From: an uncultured Bacteroidales bacterium
GTDB lineage: Bacteria > Bacteroidota > Bacteroidia > Bacteroidales > F082
Direction of reading: 5' to 3'
Length of the DNA: 64,000 nucleotides
NCBI GenBank assembly: GCA_900317055.1
Contig: ONFF01000009.1
Location: 62,001 to 126,000, forward strand
The notes below the pieces were generated by a model. The model was not told where the DNA came from. It did not search any database and worked only from the letters and a program-made list of their open reading frames with translations. Positions 17,578 through 26,900 of the stretch are shown here, in pieces (position 1 is the first letter of the stretch; each line of letters opens with the position of its first letter). The position numbers and the translations under genes were made by a program.

Positions 17578-18236
17578 ATCTTATCGCCGTAGGCGAGATC
17601 CCCAGCGTCACCTAATCCTGGAACGATGTATTTGTGCTCGTTTAGGATTGGGTCGATGGCAGCGCACCACAGCGTGACATTGTCAAGGGGCTTGAACAGC
17701 TTCATGAGGTTGTCAATGCCGTCTTGGGCGGCGATGACGCAACACAGATGGAGCTGTTTTGGTATACCTTTGATGCAAAGGGCTTGGTAGGCTAGTTCGA
17801 GGCTGCCGCCTGTGGCCAGCATCGGGTCGGCGATGATGAGGGTCTTGTCGGTCAGGTCGGGGGCGGCAAGATATTCCACTTTGATGCCCACATTCTCGTG
17901 TTTCTCATCGAGATAATAGCGGTAGGCCGACACGAAAGCGTTGCCCGCATGGTCGAAGATGTCCAAAAAGCCTTCGTGGAAAGGCAGACCGGCGCGAAAC
18001 ACGGTGGCGAGCACGATTTCATCATCGGGCGTGTTGGCTTTGGCCATGTCCAATGGAGTCTGGATTGTTTTTTCCGAATAATGCAATGTCTTGCTTATTT
18101 CATAAGCCATCAGTTGCCCGATGCGCTGCAAGTTGTAACGAAAGGTTCCTCGGTCGGATTGGACTTTAATGTCCCTTAGCTCAGCCACATACTGGTTGAT
18201 GATGGTGTTGCTTGCTGCAAAATTGATGATGTTCAC
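17574..18236 (-). CDS. upp: Uracil phosphoribosyltransferase
   Basis: A 220-residue enzyme that converts uracil and PRPP to UMP in the pyrimidine salvage pathway. The PRPP-binding loop IIADPMLATGGS near residue 133 and the C-terminal uracil-binding GLGDAGDLAYG are intact. The start codon is GTG at 18236; the consensus promoter (TATCTTTG at 18254-18261, minus strand) lies close upstream and supports it. Confidence 0.92.
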   Translation of the reverse strand: MNIINFAASNTIINQYVAELRDIKVQSDRGTFRYNLQRIGQLMAYEISKTLHYSEKTIQTPLDMAKANTPDDEIVLATVFRAGLPFHEGFLDIFDHAGNAFVSAYRYYLDEKHENVGIKVEYLAAPDLTDKTLIIADPMLATGGSLELAYQALCIKGIPKQLHLCCVIAAQDGIDNLMKLFKPLDNVTLWCAAIDPILNEHKYIVPGLGDAGDLAYGDKI

Positions 18237-18253
18237 GGCTCAAAAGTTTTGGG

Positions 18254-18261
18254 CAAAGATA
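18254..18261 (-). promoter_or_regulatory. -7 element of the upp promoter
   Basis: On the minus strand, TATCTTTG matches TAnnTTTG, 17 bp upstream of the GTG start of upp. It lies just beyond the T-run of the upstream gene's terminator. Confidence 0.6.
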
Positions 18262-18263
18262 GT

Positions 18264-18296
18264 AAAAAAATTGAGGGCGGCCTTTAGACCGCCCTC
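18264..18296 (-). terminator. Rho-independent terminator of the Ser-rich protein gene
   Basis: GAGGGCGG and CCGCCCTC (18273-18296) form an 8-bp GC stem around CCTTTAGA. On the minus strand it is followed by AATTTTTTTAC. It ends the gene at 18327-19433 before the upp promoter. Confidence 0.75.
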
Positions 18297-18326
18297 GTTT
18301 TTGATGTTTTTTGTCTTATCGGAGTC

Positions 18327-19433
18327 TTATCTGCGTCCGCTGGAGGAACCACCGCGGCTGCTGCTTGAGCTTGAGCTTCGGCTTGAGCTACTTGAGCCTC
18401 TTGAGGAGCTGCTGCTGGTTCCGCTTGAACGGCTGCTGCTACTTGAGCTGCTGGCGCGGCTTGAAGAGCTTGACGAGGTACCGCTTGAGCGGCTGTTGCT
18501 GCTTGAGCTGTTGGCGCGGCTACTTCCGCCATTGCTGTTGCCACTGCTGGGGCGGTTGGTGTTTCCGCTAGGGCGGCTGTAGCTTCCGCTGTTGGTTGCC
18601 GGGCGGGTGCTGGTCGGGTTGTCCGTGCGACCGCTTGAGCCGTTCACACGACCGCTTGAACTGCTGCTCGACGTTCTGCCGCTGTTTGAGCCACCGTTAT
18701 TGGGCGTGGGTGCAGGTGTGTTGCTGCCGCCACTGTTGCTGCTGCCCGAGCTCATGCTGCCTCCGTTGGCCTTAGGTCTGACCGTTGCACTGGGCGCTTC
18801 GTTATTGGAAGCAGGTGGGTTGTTGACCTCGGGGTGAGTGGCAGGATAACCGCCGTTGTTGTGGTGATAGCCGTAGGTGTGGTGATGAGGATTCATCGGG
18901 GGAAGGGGACCGTGGCCAGGAGGCGGCATCGGCGGACGATAACCGTCGTAGTAGAAGCGATAGGTACCCGGACGGTGGTAGTAGCGGATACGCGGAGGTA
19001 TTGTGATGACCACCCAGCGCTCGGTGCGCGGCCCATCCCAGAAGAAGCTGATGGGCTCGAAGTATTCGAAGGTGGTGAAGCTGTAGAGCTCGTTGCCAAT
19101 CTCGTAGTAGGGCATGATGGTGAAGGCATACCTTCTGTTGATGCGATACAGCGGGATGTCGATTTCGATTCTCTTGATTCGACCGGGATACACTCTGACG
19201 TATTTCTCGGCGTAGCTATAGCCGTAGTCAGGGTCGAGGTAGAGGGAGACGTAACCCCTATAAGTGTAGTCGCCGATATTCTCCACGTCGTAAATGACCG
19301 TGACAGAGTTGTAGTTGTACACCATCACGGGCTGTGAGACCAAGGCGAGTTCAGGTGGGTAGCCTCCGGCTGCTTTTGCTGCGATGGATCCTATTACCAA
19401 TAGGATGCTCATCAGGATGTTCTTGGTTTTCAT
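18327..19433 (-). CDS. Secreted protein with a low-complexity Ser/Gly/Arg tail
   Basis: A 368-residue protein. A signal peptide (MKTKNILMSILLVIGSIAAKA) precedes a folded beta domain of about 150 residues, with YNSVTVIYDVENIGDYTYRG resembling an Ig-like or CARDB strand pattern. From about residue 155 it turns into a Pro/His/Gly linker. From about residue 200 to the end it is almost only Ser, Gly, Asn, Arg and Thr (SSSSSRGGSSSGRR at the C-terminus). The tail is disordered and may be a glycosylated or wall-associated stalk. The biased tail also gives long false open frames on the opposite strand. Family not recognised. Confidence 0.75.
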   Translation of the reverse strand: MKTKNILMSILLVIGSIAAKAAGGYPPELALVSQPVMVYNYNSVTVIYDVENIGDYTYRGYVSLYLDPDYGYSYAEKYVRVYPGRIKRIEIDIPLYRINRRYAFTIMPYYEIGNELYSFTTFEYFEPISFFWDGPRTERWVVITIPPRIRYYHRPGTYRFYYDGYRPPMPPPGHGPLPPMNPHHHTYGYHHNNGGYPATHPEVNNPPASNNEAPSATVRPKANGGSMSSGSSNSGGSNTPAPTPNNGGSNSGRTSSSSSSGRVNGSSGRTDNPTSTRPATNSGSYSRPSGNTNRPSSGNSNGGSSRANSSSSNSRSSGTSSSSSSRASSSSSSSRSSGTSSSSSRGSSSSSRSSSSSSSRGGSSSGRR

Positions 19434-19515
19434 AGTGGTGATTTTTTTAAGGGTTTAACATCTATTAGATTTATTTAGTGTTCACTTGTCTTCTTACCAA
19501 AACCGTGCCAAATTC

Positions 19516-19590
19516 TTGTAGGGCTGTCACATCGTGGCAGCCGCTGTATTGATTCACAACAGCGGCTGCCGTGATACGACAGCCCTACAA
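19516..19590. repeat. 75-bp nearly perfect inverted repeat
   Basis: The left arm starts TTGTAGGGCTGTCACATCGT and the right arm ends with its near-complement ACGACAGCCCTACAA. About 32 bp of each arm pairs with only a few mismatches around a short loop (ATTGATTC). It is the main content of the 181-bp gap 19434-19614. Confidence 0.75.
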
Positions 19591-19614
19591 AGTCTATTAC
19601 CAATAGGGAATTTA

Positions 19615-21042
19615 TTATTTCTCCTTCACCCTATTCGTCTTCCCGTAATCAATCTCGGGATGCTCTGCCAAGTATTCCAGCATCAGCTCGTTGGAGCTGC
19701 GGAAAGTGGTGTGGCCATCATCTTCGTGCTCATAGTCGAATACGCTTGACATGTAGCTGTTCATCACGATGTTGTACTTGGCATCGAGGTCCAAAGGCTT
19801 GCCGTCTTCCAAGGTCACTTCGATGTCGTTCATTTGGCCTTCATCGTCTACCTTATAGGAATAAGAGCAGCCCGAACAGTAGATGGGACCACCGTCGGTG
19901 ATGAAGCATGACTTCATCAAGTTGATGATTTCCTGACCGCTGAGCGTGAAGGCAATGATCTCGTTGTCGAAGGGATCGAGGGCGAAGATGTCCTTCAGCG
20001 TCACGGGGCGTGCCGAGAGCGTGTCAAAACGCACGCCGCCAGGGTTCTGGAAGCCCATATCGGAGCCTGTGGTGTAGCGGATGGCATCGGTCATCAGGCA
20101 GCCCAACGACTCGTAGTTGTCGATAGGCGTGAGGTTGGTGGTGACCACAGTGCGGAAGAATTCGTTGCTGTTGTATTTGTCAACCATGGCCTGCACCTCG
20201 GTATTACGCTTCGGGAATTCCTTGATGGAGAGCAGCTGCATGTCCTTGTCAACGATTTTGCCGTCACGGAAAGTGAAGGTACTCAAAGTCACGAATTTCA
20301 CCTTGGCTTCGGCTTGGGTAACCATCACATTGCCCGCCATTTGCTTCTCGGCCACGCGGGTGTGGCTGTGTCCGCCGAAAATAGCATCGAGTTGAGGGAA
20401 TTGGGCAGCGGTCTCCATGTCCTCTTCAAAACCACAGTGCGAGAGGAGGAACACAGCGTTGCAATCTTTGAGTTCGTCGATGTATTTTGGCAACACATCG
20501 GTGAGAGGTACGAAATGTGAGCCGTCGGCATTCTTCGGATGGAAGTCGGGCAGACCGTTCTCGCCCAACTGGATACCACCGATGACGCCAATCTTCAAGC
20601 CATTGCGCTCAAAGATTTGGTAAGGCTTCACGTTGGGCATCTGCAAGGTGTCATCGAAAGTGACGTTGGCACAAACAAAGGGGAACTTGGCCCAGCCCAA
20701 CACATTGCGCAAGGCAATGGGGCCGCCATCCCACTCGTGGTTGCCGAAAGTCGACAGGTCGAAGCCAACGGCGTTCATCAATTCATACATAGGCTTGGCA
20801 GGCTCGGTGTAGCGGTCGTTGATGGGATTGCCGGAGCGGTTGTCGCCCGCGCTGAAAAGCAGCAAGTCTGGGTGAACACTGCGGAGACTGTCGATGAGTG
20901 CAGCCATCTTAGGAAAGTTGTCGATGTTGGCGTGCATATCGTTGGTGGAAACGATGTAGAGCTTCTGCTCTTTGGGCTCGCAAGCCGAAAGGAAAAGCGT
21001 GGCGACAAAGGCCGCCAACATGAGTTTACTGATTTTCTTCAT
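19615..21042 (-). CDS. 5'-nucleotidase / metallophosphatase lipoprotein (UshA-like)
   Basis: A 475-residue lipoprotein (MKKISKLMLAAFVATLFLSAC, Cys21). The calcineurin-like metallophosphatase domain has NDMHANID, SAGDNRSGN, GNHEWDGG and GGHSHTRVA at metal-binding positions. The C-terminal 5'-nucleotidase domain follows (YESLGCLMTDAIRY, FTLSGQEIINLM, with the substrate-stacking region near YKVDDEG). Such enzymes release phosphate from extracellular nucleotides. A small gene lies 5 bp upstream on the same strand and should be co-transcribed. Confidence 0.88.
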   Translation of the reverse strand: MKKISKLMLAAFVATLFLSACEPKEQKLYIVSTNDMHANIDNFPKMAALIDSLRSVHPDLLLFSAGDNRSGNPINDRYTEPAKPMYELMNAVGFDLSTFGNHEWDGGPIALRNVLGWAKFPFVCANVTFDDTLQMPNVKPYQIFERNGLKIGVIGGIQLGENGLPDFHPKNADGSHFVPLTDVLPKYIDELKDCNAVFLLSHCGFEEDMETAAQFPQLDAIFGGHSHTRVAEKQMAGNVMVTQAEAKVKFVTLSTFTFRDGKIVDKDMQLLSIKEFPKRNTEVQAMVDKYNSNEFFRTVVTTNLTPIDNYESLGCLMTDAIRYTTGSDMGFQNPGGVRFDTLSARPVTLKDIFALDPFDNEIIAFTLSGQEIINLMKSCFITDGGPIYCSGCSYSYKVDDEGQMNDIEVTLEDGKPLDLDAKYNIVMNSYMSSVFDYEHEDDGHTTFRSSNELMLEYLAEHPEIDYGKTNRVKEK

Positions 21043-21047
21043 ACCAC

Positions 21048-21242
21048 TTAGAATTTGACGTAGATTTTCGAATTGGCACGCAACGAGCCATCAAGGCCGA
21101 TGATGTTGCCGTAGGCGTCTTTCACTTCTATGCCTTCAAGCTTGAGAGGCAGGTTGTTCGCGCGGCAGTAGGCCAGCACGACCGATTTCACTTTTGCGCC
21201 GTAATAGGTGCGCACTTCAATGTCGTTGACAAATGCTTTCAT
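21048..21242 (-). CDS. Small conserved-looking protein, 64 residues
   Basis: MKAFVNDIEVRTYYGAKVKS at the start and LDGSLRANSKIYVKF at the end. Its size and strand-helix-strand pattern resemble a ubiquitin-like or ThiS/MoaD-sized beta-grasp, but it has no C-terminal GlyGly, so a sulfur-carrier role is not supported. It is immediately upstream of the 5'-nucleotidase gene (5-bp gap) and is probably its operon partner. Function unknown. Confidence 0.6.
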   Translation of the reverse strand: MKAFVNDIEVRTYYGAKVKSVVLAYCRANNLPLKLEGIEVKDAYGNIIGLDGSLRANSKIYVKF

Positions 21243-21361
21243 GATGTTGTAGTATTTGTGTTTTGATGATTTAGATGTTTTTCTGAGGGCAAAGGTAGCA
21301 ATAAAAACACAATATTTGTGAAAAAAAAGACACTCGTAACGCGCAGGTTTCCATTTTTCTG

Positions 21362-21369
21362 TATTTTTG
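21362..21369 (+). promoter_or_regulatory. -7 element ahead of the zinc peptidase gene
   Basis: TATTTTTG, matching TAnnTTTG, 27 bp upstream of the ATG at 21397. Confidence 0.55.
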
Positions 21370-21396
21370 TGCCATTAATCCTAAAAACAAAACACC

Positions 21397-22263
21397 ATGA
21401 GATTAGAAGGAAGAAGAGAAAGTACCAATGTGGAAGACCGCAGAGGGAAAAAAACAGTGGCAGCTGCCGGTGGTATTGGTATTGGCGGCCTTATTATTTA
21501 CTTGATCATTAGCCTTATGGGAGGCGATGCTAGTGCTGTTATGGAACAAATGCAGCCAGGCAACTCTACCGAGTATGTTGAAGACGGCAAGGACTACAGC
21601 CAAGTCGACGTAGAGCTTATGACATTCTGCAAGCAGATCCTTGCTGGAACGGAAGACGTTTGGACACAGGAGTTTAGAAAGTTGGGTCGCACCTACCAGC
21701 CGCCCAAGATGGTCATCTTCAGCGATGCTGTCAATTCGGGTTGCGGTAACGCTACCTCGGCTAGCGGACCTTTCTATTGCTCAGCTGATGAAACCGTTTA
21801 CCTCGATCTTGAGTTCTTTAAGAGCATGAAGAAACAGATTGGTGCCGATGGCGACTTTGCCTACGCATACGTTATTGCGCACGAGGTGGGTCACCATGTG
21901 CAGAATCAACTCGGTATCTTAGGTGAAGCCCATCAGCAAATGGCAAGCTATGGTCGCAATACACCACAATCCAATGAAGTGAGTGTCCGCCTTGAGCTGC
22001 AAGCCGACTTCTTCGCTGGAGTCTGGGCTCACCACGACAACAAGATGTTCGGCTCGTTGGAGGATGGCGACATCGAGGAGGCGCTTAATGCAGCGGCCAA
22101 AATCGGTGATGACTACCTGCAAAAGCAGGCCTATGGACGTACTATGCCTGAGACCTTCAACCATGGCACCTCTGCTCAGCGTTCCCGTTGGCTGAAGAAA
22201 GGTATCGCTACGGGCGATATCAACCAGGGCGACACCTTCTCGCCAAGCTATAGTTCGCTGTAA
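21397..22263 (+). CDS. ypfJ: Neutral zinc metallopeptidase (YpfJ family)
   Basis: A 288-residue inner-membrane-anchored protein. The N-terminal block MRLEGRRESTNVEDRRG is a family hallmark. It is followed by one membrane segment (GGIGIGGLIIYLIISLMGG). The zinc motif HEVGHHVQNQ near residue 166 and the downstream ELQADFFAGVWAHH near 200 complete the metal site. Length fits the family (about 285). The substrate of YpfJ-type peptidases is not established. Monocistronic: its own promoter and a large hairpin at 22285-22332 flank it. Confidence 0.9.
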   Translation: MRLEGRRESTNVEDRRGKKTVAAAGGIGIGGLIIYLIISLMGGDASAVMEQMQPGNSTEYVEDGKDYSQVDVELMTFCKQILAGTEDVWTQEFRKLGRTYQPPKMVIFSDAVNSGCGNATSASGPFYCSADETVYLDLEFFKSMKKQIGADGDFAYAYVIAHEVGHHVQNQLGILGEAHQQMASYGRNTPQSNEVSVRLELQADFFAGVWAHHDNKMFGSLEDGDIEEALNAAAKIGDDYLQKQAYGRTMPETFNHGTSAQRSRWLKKGIATGDINQGDTFSPSYSSL

Positions 22264-22284
22264 TTGGTTATCTTAAAATTCAAC

Positions 22285-22332
22285 AATCGACCGACTATGT
22301 CATTCCTGTATGGAATCTATAGTCGGTCGATT
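22285..22332. terminator. Large palindromic hairpin, copy 1 (possible two-way terminator)
   Basis: The arms AATCGACCGACTAT and ATAGTCGGTCGATT are perfectly complementary over 14 bp. The loop contains a second small stem (ATTCC/GGAAT). It lies between convergent genes, 22 bp after the zinc peptidase and 6 bp before the symporter stop. The reverse complement of its inner part recurs at 23903-23949. Confidence 0.7.
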
Positions 22333-22338
22333 GGTGTT

Positions 22339-23241
22339 TTATGCATTTTTCTTCTTTCTCCCGTAATACCAAATCTGCCAGCTGTTGAACAGGTTCTGGA
22401 AGACCGAATAAAAGGCCAGATAGACCGAAGCTAAAGGGTGGAGGTAATGGTTGGCCATCCAGATGCCCATTGCGGAGTTTTTCTGTCCTAACAACTGCCC
22501 GCCAGCAATCGTGTCGCCATATTTGTGCCCAATCCATTTGCCCAATCCGAATTGGATGATGCAGAATAACAATGCTGAGATGCCCAACCAAAGGATGCTG
22601 TTCCAGTTGCCCTTGCCGTTAATGAAGATGAAATGGATGGTTTGTCCCAAAGTTAGGAACAAGGCCACTGCCCATAAATAGAAAGCCAAGCCTTTGTAAC
22701 GGCTAATGAAATGGTTGGCTTTAGGCCACAAGAGCTGCAAAGCCAAGGCCACGAAGAAAGGCAACCCGATGACGGTTCCGATGCGCCTCAGAATCTGTAG
22801 AAACGAGTCGAAAAAGGGTATGTCTTGGTTCACTCCGATGAAGGAAAAGTAGACGGGTGCCACGAGGGAAACGATTAAGTTGCCGATGACAGTGTAGGAG
22901 GTCACGGTGTTGCGGTCGGCACCCAGCATGGTACTGACCACGGCCACCGAAGCAGCCACGGGACACAACACCCCAATCAGCACTCCTTCGGCTATGATTT
23001 CATTGACATTCAAAAGCCTGAGTAGGGCATATCCACCTATACTCACTCCCACTTGAAAGAGGATAATCCATGCAAACAAGGGTTTGAAGCGCAGCTTGAG
23101 GATGTCAACAGCAGTGAAGGTCAACAGGATGATGGTGAAGATGATGAAGGGCACCACCACGCTGAGGGCGGCACAATAGTCGTGCAGCAGCAATCCCAAG
23201 ACAATGGCAATGGGCAGGACATAACTTTTGACTTTTTGCAT
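22339..23241 (-). CDS. Bile acid:sodium symporter-family membrane protein
   Basis: A 300-residue membrane protein with eight to ten hydrophobic segments. The 'GVLIGVLCPVAASVAVVSTMLGADRN' region (near residues 90-115) has the small-residue and Pro pattern of the crossover helix in the SBF/BASS fold. The later segment 'GQLLGQKNSAMGIWMANHY' matches the GxxxxQNxxL-type motif (here GQKNSAMG). It probably imports an organic anion driven by sodium; the substrate is not shown. Transcribed towards the zinc peptidase. Confidence 0.8.
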   Translation of the reverse strand: MQKVKSYVLPIAIVLGLLLHDYCAALSVVVPFIIFTIILLTFTAVDILKLRFKPLFAWIILFQVGVSIGGYALLRLLNVNEIIAEGVLIGVLCPVAASVAVVSTMLGADRNTVTSYTVIGNLIVSLVAPVYFSFIGVNQDIPFFDSFLQILRRIGTVIGLPFFVALALQLLWPKANHFISRYKGLAFYLWAVALFLTLGQTIHFIFINGKGNWNSILWLGISALLFCIIQFGLGKWIGHKYGDTIAGGQLLGQKNSAMGIWMANHYLHPLASVYLAFYSVFQNLFNSWQIWYYGRKKKNA

Positions 23242-23282
23242 CTAATTCCAATTTCGGGCTGCAAAATTGCAAAAATAATGTG

Positions 23283-23290
23283 TACCTTTG
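23283..23290 (+). promoter_or_regulatory. -7 element ahead of the nitroreductase gene
   Basis: TACCTTTG matches TAnnTTTG, about 70 bp upstream of ATG 23360, which gives a relatively long 5' leader. Confidence 0.5.
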
Positions 23291-23359
23291 CCGCCTCAAA
23301 AAAAGATTATTTAACAGCGTCGAATCTAACGATTTCGAGAGACTCTATAACTTGTTACT

Positions 23360-23884
23360 ATGGATACTACCCTTCACGACTTGATGACACGCCGCAGCGT
23401 GCGCAGCTATACTGACGAAATGCCATCTAAAGAGATGATTGAAGAGATTTGTCAGGCAGGCATGTATGCACCTTCAGGCAAAAACCGTCAAAGTGCCATC
23501 ATCCTTGCCGTCACCAACCGTGAGGTGCGTGATAAGTTGAGCCGACTCAATTCCGTTGTCATTGGCAAGGATGACTTCGATCCTTTCTTCGGCGCTCCTG
23601 TGGTGCTGGTGGTTTTGGCCGACAGCACGGTCTATACCTGGAAGGAAGACGGTGCATTAGTGATGGGTAACTTGCTCAACGCGGCTCATGCCAAAGGTCT
23701 TGGCTGTTGCTGGGTGCATCGCGCTCGCGAGGTTTTCATGATCGATGAAGGCAAGGAAATCTTGAAAGAGCTTGGTATTCCTGAAAAATATGTCGGCATC
23801 GGCAACTGTGTGTTGGGCTATGTGAAGGGCGATTATCCTGAGGCTGCGCCACGCAAAGAGAACTACGTCTACTGGGTTGAATAA
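23360..23884 (+). CDS. Nitroreductase-family flavoprotein
   Basis: A 174-residue FMN-binding protein. MTRRSVRSYTDEMPSKE at the start is the family's RRSxRxf motif that contacts FMN phosphate. The block GMYAPSGKNRQSAIILAV near residue 35 and the GCCWVHRAREVF / LGIPEKYVGIGNCVLGY region complete the fold. Enzymes of this family reduce nitro groups, quinones or flavins with NAD(P)H; the natural substrate is unknown. It is shorter than NfsB (217) but normal for the small Bacteroidota type. Confidence 0.88.
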   Translation: MDTTLHDLMTRRSVRSYTDEMPSKEMIEEICQAGMYAPSGKNRQSAIILAVTNREVRDKLSRLNSVVIGKDDFDPFFGAPVVLVVLADSTVYTWKEDGALVMGNLLNAAHAKGLGCCWVHRAREVFMIDEGKEILKELGIPEKYVGIGNCVLGYVKGDYPEAAPRKENYVYWVE

Positions 23885-23902
23885 AGAATAAAGACATAAA
23901 AA

Positions 23903-23949
23903 AACCGACCGCCTCTAGATTCCGTTAGGAATGACATAGACGGTCGGTT
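23903..23949. terminator. Large palindromic hairpin, copy 2 (inverted relative to copy 1)
   Basis: The arms AACCGACCG and CGGTCGGTT pair over 9 bp, with TTCCG..GGAA inside. The reverse complement reads CTATGTCATTCCTAACGGAA, almost the same as the inner part of copy 1 at 22285-22332. It lies between the convergent nitroreductase and C25 protease genes and can end both transcripts. Confidence 0.7.
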
Positions 23950-23968
23950 TCGTTCTATTTAAACGGTA

Positions 23969-26900
23969 TTATTCTTTCACGAACCTTCTGGTTTCAGAAA
24001 CCTTGTCGTTCGTCAGACGGATGAAATAGATGCCGCTTTGCAGGTCGGCGGTGTTGATTTCCACCTTGTTGGTGCAGTTCTTCTGACTATAGACCATCGC
24101 ACCCATGAGGTTGTAGATTTCCACTGTGCCAATAGCTTCTTCTGCCTCAACAGTCAGCTTGTCGTTGACGGGGTTGGGATAGATGACGATCTGGCTGCCG
24201 TTTTGTTCGCTAACTCCTTCGGTGTATTCAAGGTTGGCCACAAAATGGCGATCCTCTAATGCAGTGAAGGTAAAGGATTTTTCTTCCGAAACGACACTGC
24301 CGTTTTCCGTCCAGTTCAGGAACGCCCAGTCTTCGTTGGTGTCCACCTCTATAGTGACCATGTCGCCATAGTTGTAGGTGCCGCCTCCAATTGCGGTGCC
24401 TCCTTCGGCAGGCTCGACTGTGGCTGTGATTTGGAAGGTTTGCACGGTGAAGTTTGCCACCAAGTTACGTCCACTCTCGACGGTGAAGGAATAGGCGGTT
24501 TCAGTAGAAGCGACACTGCCATTGTCCGTCCAATTTACAAACTCATATCCTGTGGCAGGCGTTGCTGTTACAGTGCAGGTCTCTCCAAAGTGATAGAGGC
24601 CGTTACCACTGGTGGTGCCACCATCGCTCGGGTTGGAGGTAGTGGCGATGTAGTAGCTTTGGCCTTGGAATTGAGCCACAAGATTGCGATTGCCATTAAC
24701 GGTGAAAGTGTAATTGGCATTTGTGGAGACTTGGTTGCCATTCTCAGTCCATCTCACGAAGGTGTAGTTAGTAGCTGGAGTGGCATGTACAGTGCAGGTC
24801 TGACCTTGCTGGAAGGTGCCTCCACCTGAAACAGTACCGGCATTGGTCGGATTGGCCGACACACTGATGTTGAAGTTCTGAGGTTGTGCTTGGAAGTTGG
24901 CTACTAATGTGCGATTGCTGTTTACCGTAAAGGTGTAGTTGGCATTTGTGGAGACTTGGTTGCCATTCTCAGTCCATCTCACGAAGGTGTAGCCAGTGGA
25001 AGGAGTGGCATGCACTGTGCAGGTCTGACCTTGTTGGAAGGTGCCGCCACCTGAAACAGTACCGCCATAGGTCGGATTGGCCGACACACTGATGGTGTAG
25101 CTCTGCGTTTGTGCTTGGAAGTTGGCCACTAATGTGCGATTACTGTTTACCGTAAAGGTGTAGTTGGCTTGCGTTGAGACCACATTACCGTTTTCTGTCC
25201 AGTTGGTGAAGGTGAAGCCGCTGTTGGCTGTAGCATGCACGGTGCAAGATTGTCCTAGTTGGTAGGTGCCGCCACCTGAGACATTACCTCCATTAGATGG
25301 GTTGGCTGACAGAGTGATGGTGTAGTTCTGCGTTGGGGCTTGGAAGTTGGCCACCAATGTACGATTGCTGTTTACCGTAAAGGTGTAGTTGGCTTGCGTT
25401 GATACCACACTACCGTTTTCTGTCCAGTTGGTGAAGGTGAATCCGCTGTTGGCTGTAGCATGCACGGTGCAAGATTGTCCTTGCTGGTAAGTGCCACCAC
25501 CTGAGACATTACCTCCATTGGTGGGATTAGCCGATACGGCAACGGTGTATGTAGTGCCGCCACCACCGCCTACAGTAATGTCTTGGATGTAAGGCTGGCG
25601 TTGAGGCTTGGTAACAACAATTTTCACGGGTTGACCTGAAGTGATTCCGCTTACCTGCACATTGACTGAACCTGAGGTGGGCACCAGAGCAGCACCTTTA
25701 AGAACATTGTTTTGCGAAATGCCGACATAGGAACCAGCTTGTGCATTCACAGCGAAGTTGCTTGAACCCGAAGGAATGGAGGAGGCATGGCTGACAGTGT
25801 TGGGTGTTGGATTCACGCGGTAAGGCATGATGGAACCATCACCGAGCACATGGTAGGCTTGCCAGTAATAGGTCGGGTTGGAGCTGGTTTGATAGCCACC
25901 TGTGCTGGCATAACAAACAGCCAAGTTGCCGAGGAAGACGATTGATGATACGGTGTTGTAGGTGTCGTCCATCCAAATGCCGTCATAAACACCTGTAGCC
26001 GTATTGTTGATGTTAGGCATCTGACCAAAGGTGTTGGTGGCGCCAACACCAAAGTAATAGTCCTCATACCAATAGGTCACAGGGCAGGAACCGATATAGG
26101 AATAGGCAGCTTTGTTCTCTCCACGGAGCATGGCCTCGCCGAAGCAGGGCTGGCTGTAACCGAAGTTGCCCGTCAAGCAGCAGTTACCCATGGCGAGGAA
26201 GTATTTGTTGGTGTTGGTAAGAGCATTTACCTGGCTTTTGGTCAGTTGAGGTTCTGACCAAGAGGTCTCGCTGCCGTGGGCAGTGTAGTTGACAAAGCCG
26301 GTACCTGAACTCAATGAGGCATAGCAATTTGTATAAGGCTGACCTAACCAGTTATAGACATTGGTAAATCCATGTGCGGTGTTGTAATAATATTGCATCG
26401 CATATTGGATTGTGGGTTTGCCGACGTAATTGGTCCAATAGCCGTCCCAACCAGCGATCAGGGTCACATTGTTGAGATAACTCGGGTCAGGCATCGTGTA
26501 TTGCTCGTATTGCAGGATCTTGTTGACGATGGCAGTGACTTCGTTGGTGTTCTCGGCCGACATACGGCTGTAGAACATATCCGGGAAATAGTCGTTATCA
26601 ACGGAGCCATAATACAAGTCAGTCACTTTGCCTGTGGCATTACCACTAGTTTTACCAGGGATTTGTCCTGTGTCGCCCACAAGGACAAGGAAAGTAGGCG
26701 TGGCACCTTGGCTGACACCAGTATTGTAGAGGTTGTGCACATAGGACTGAATGGCGTTATAGTTACCACCAGCCTGGGCGGTAGTCACCACATTCACATC
26801 AAAGCCTTTTTGGATTTTCCAATTAATCCAAGGTTGCAAAGCGGAAATGTAGTTTTCGGGAGTGATGACGATCATGTGGACGGGATAGGCCATCAAATCG

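Noticed and set aside
18169..18837. Leu/Pro-rich plus-strand frames opposite the Ser-rich secreted protein
   Set aside because: They only mirror the AGC/TCA serine codons of the real gene and contain no natural protein pattern.
21048..21242. Small protein as a ThiS/MoaD sulfur carrier
   Set aside because: It has the right size but no C-terminal GlyGly and no thi/moa genes nearby.
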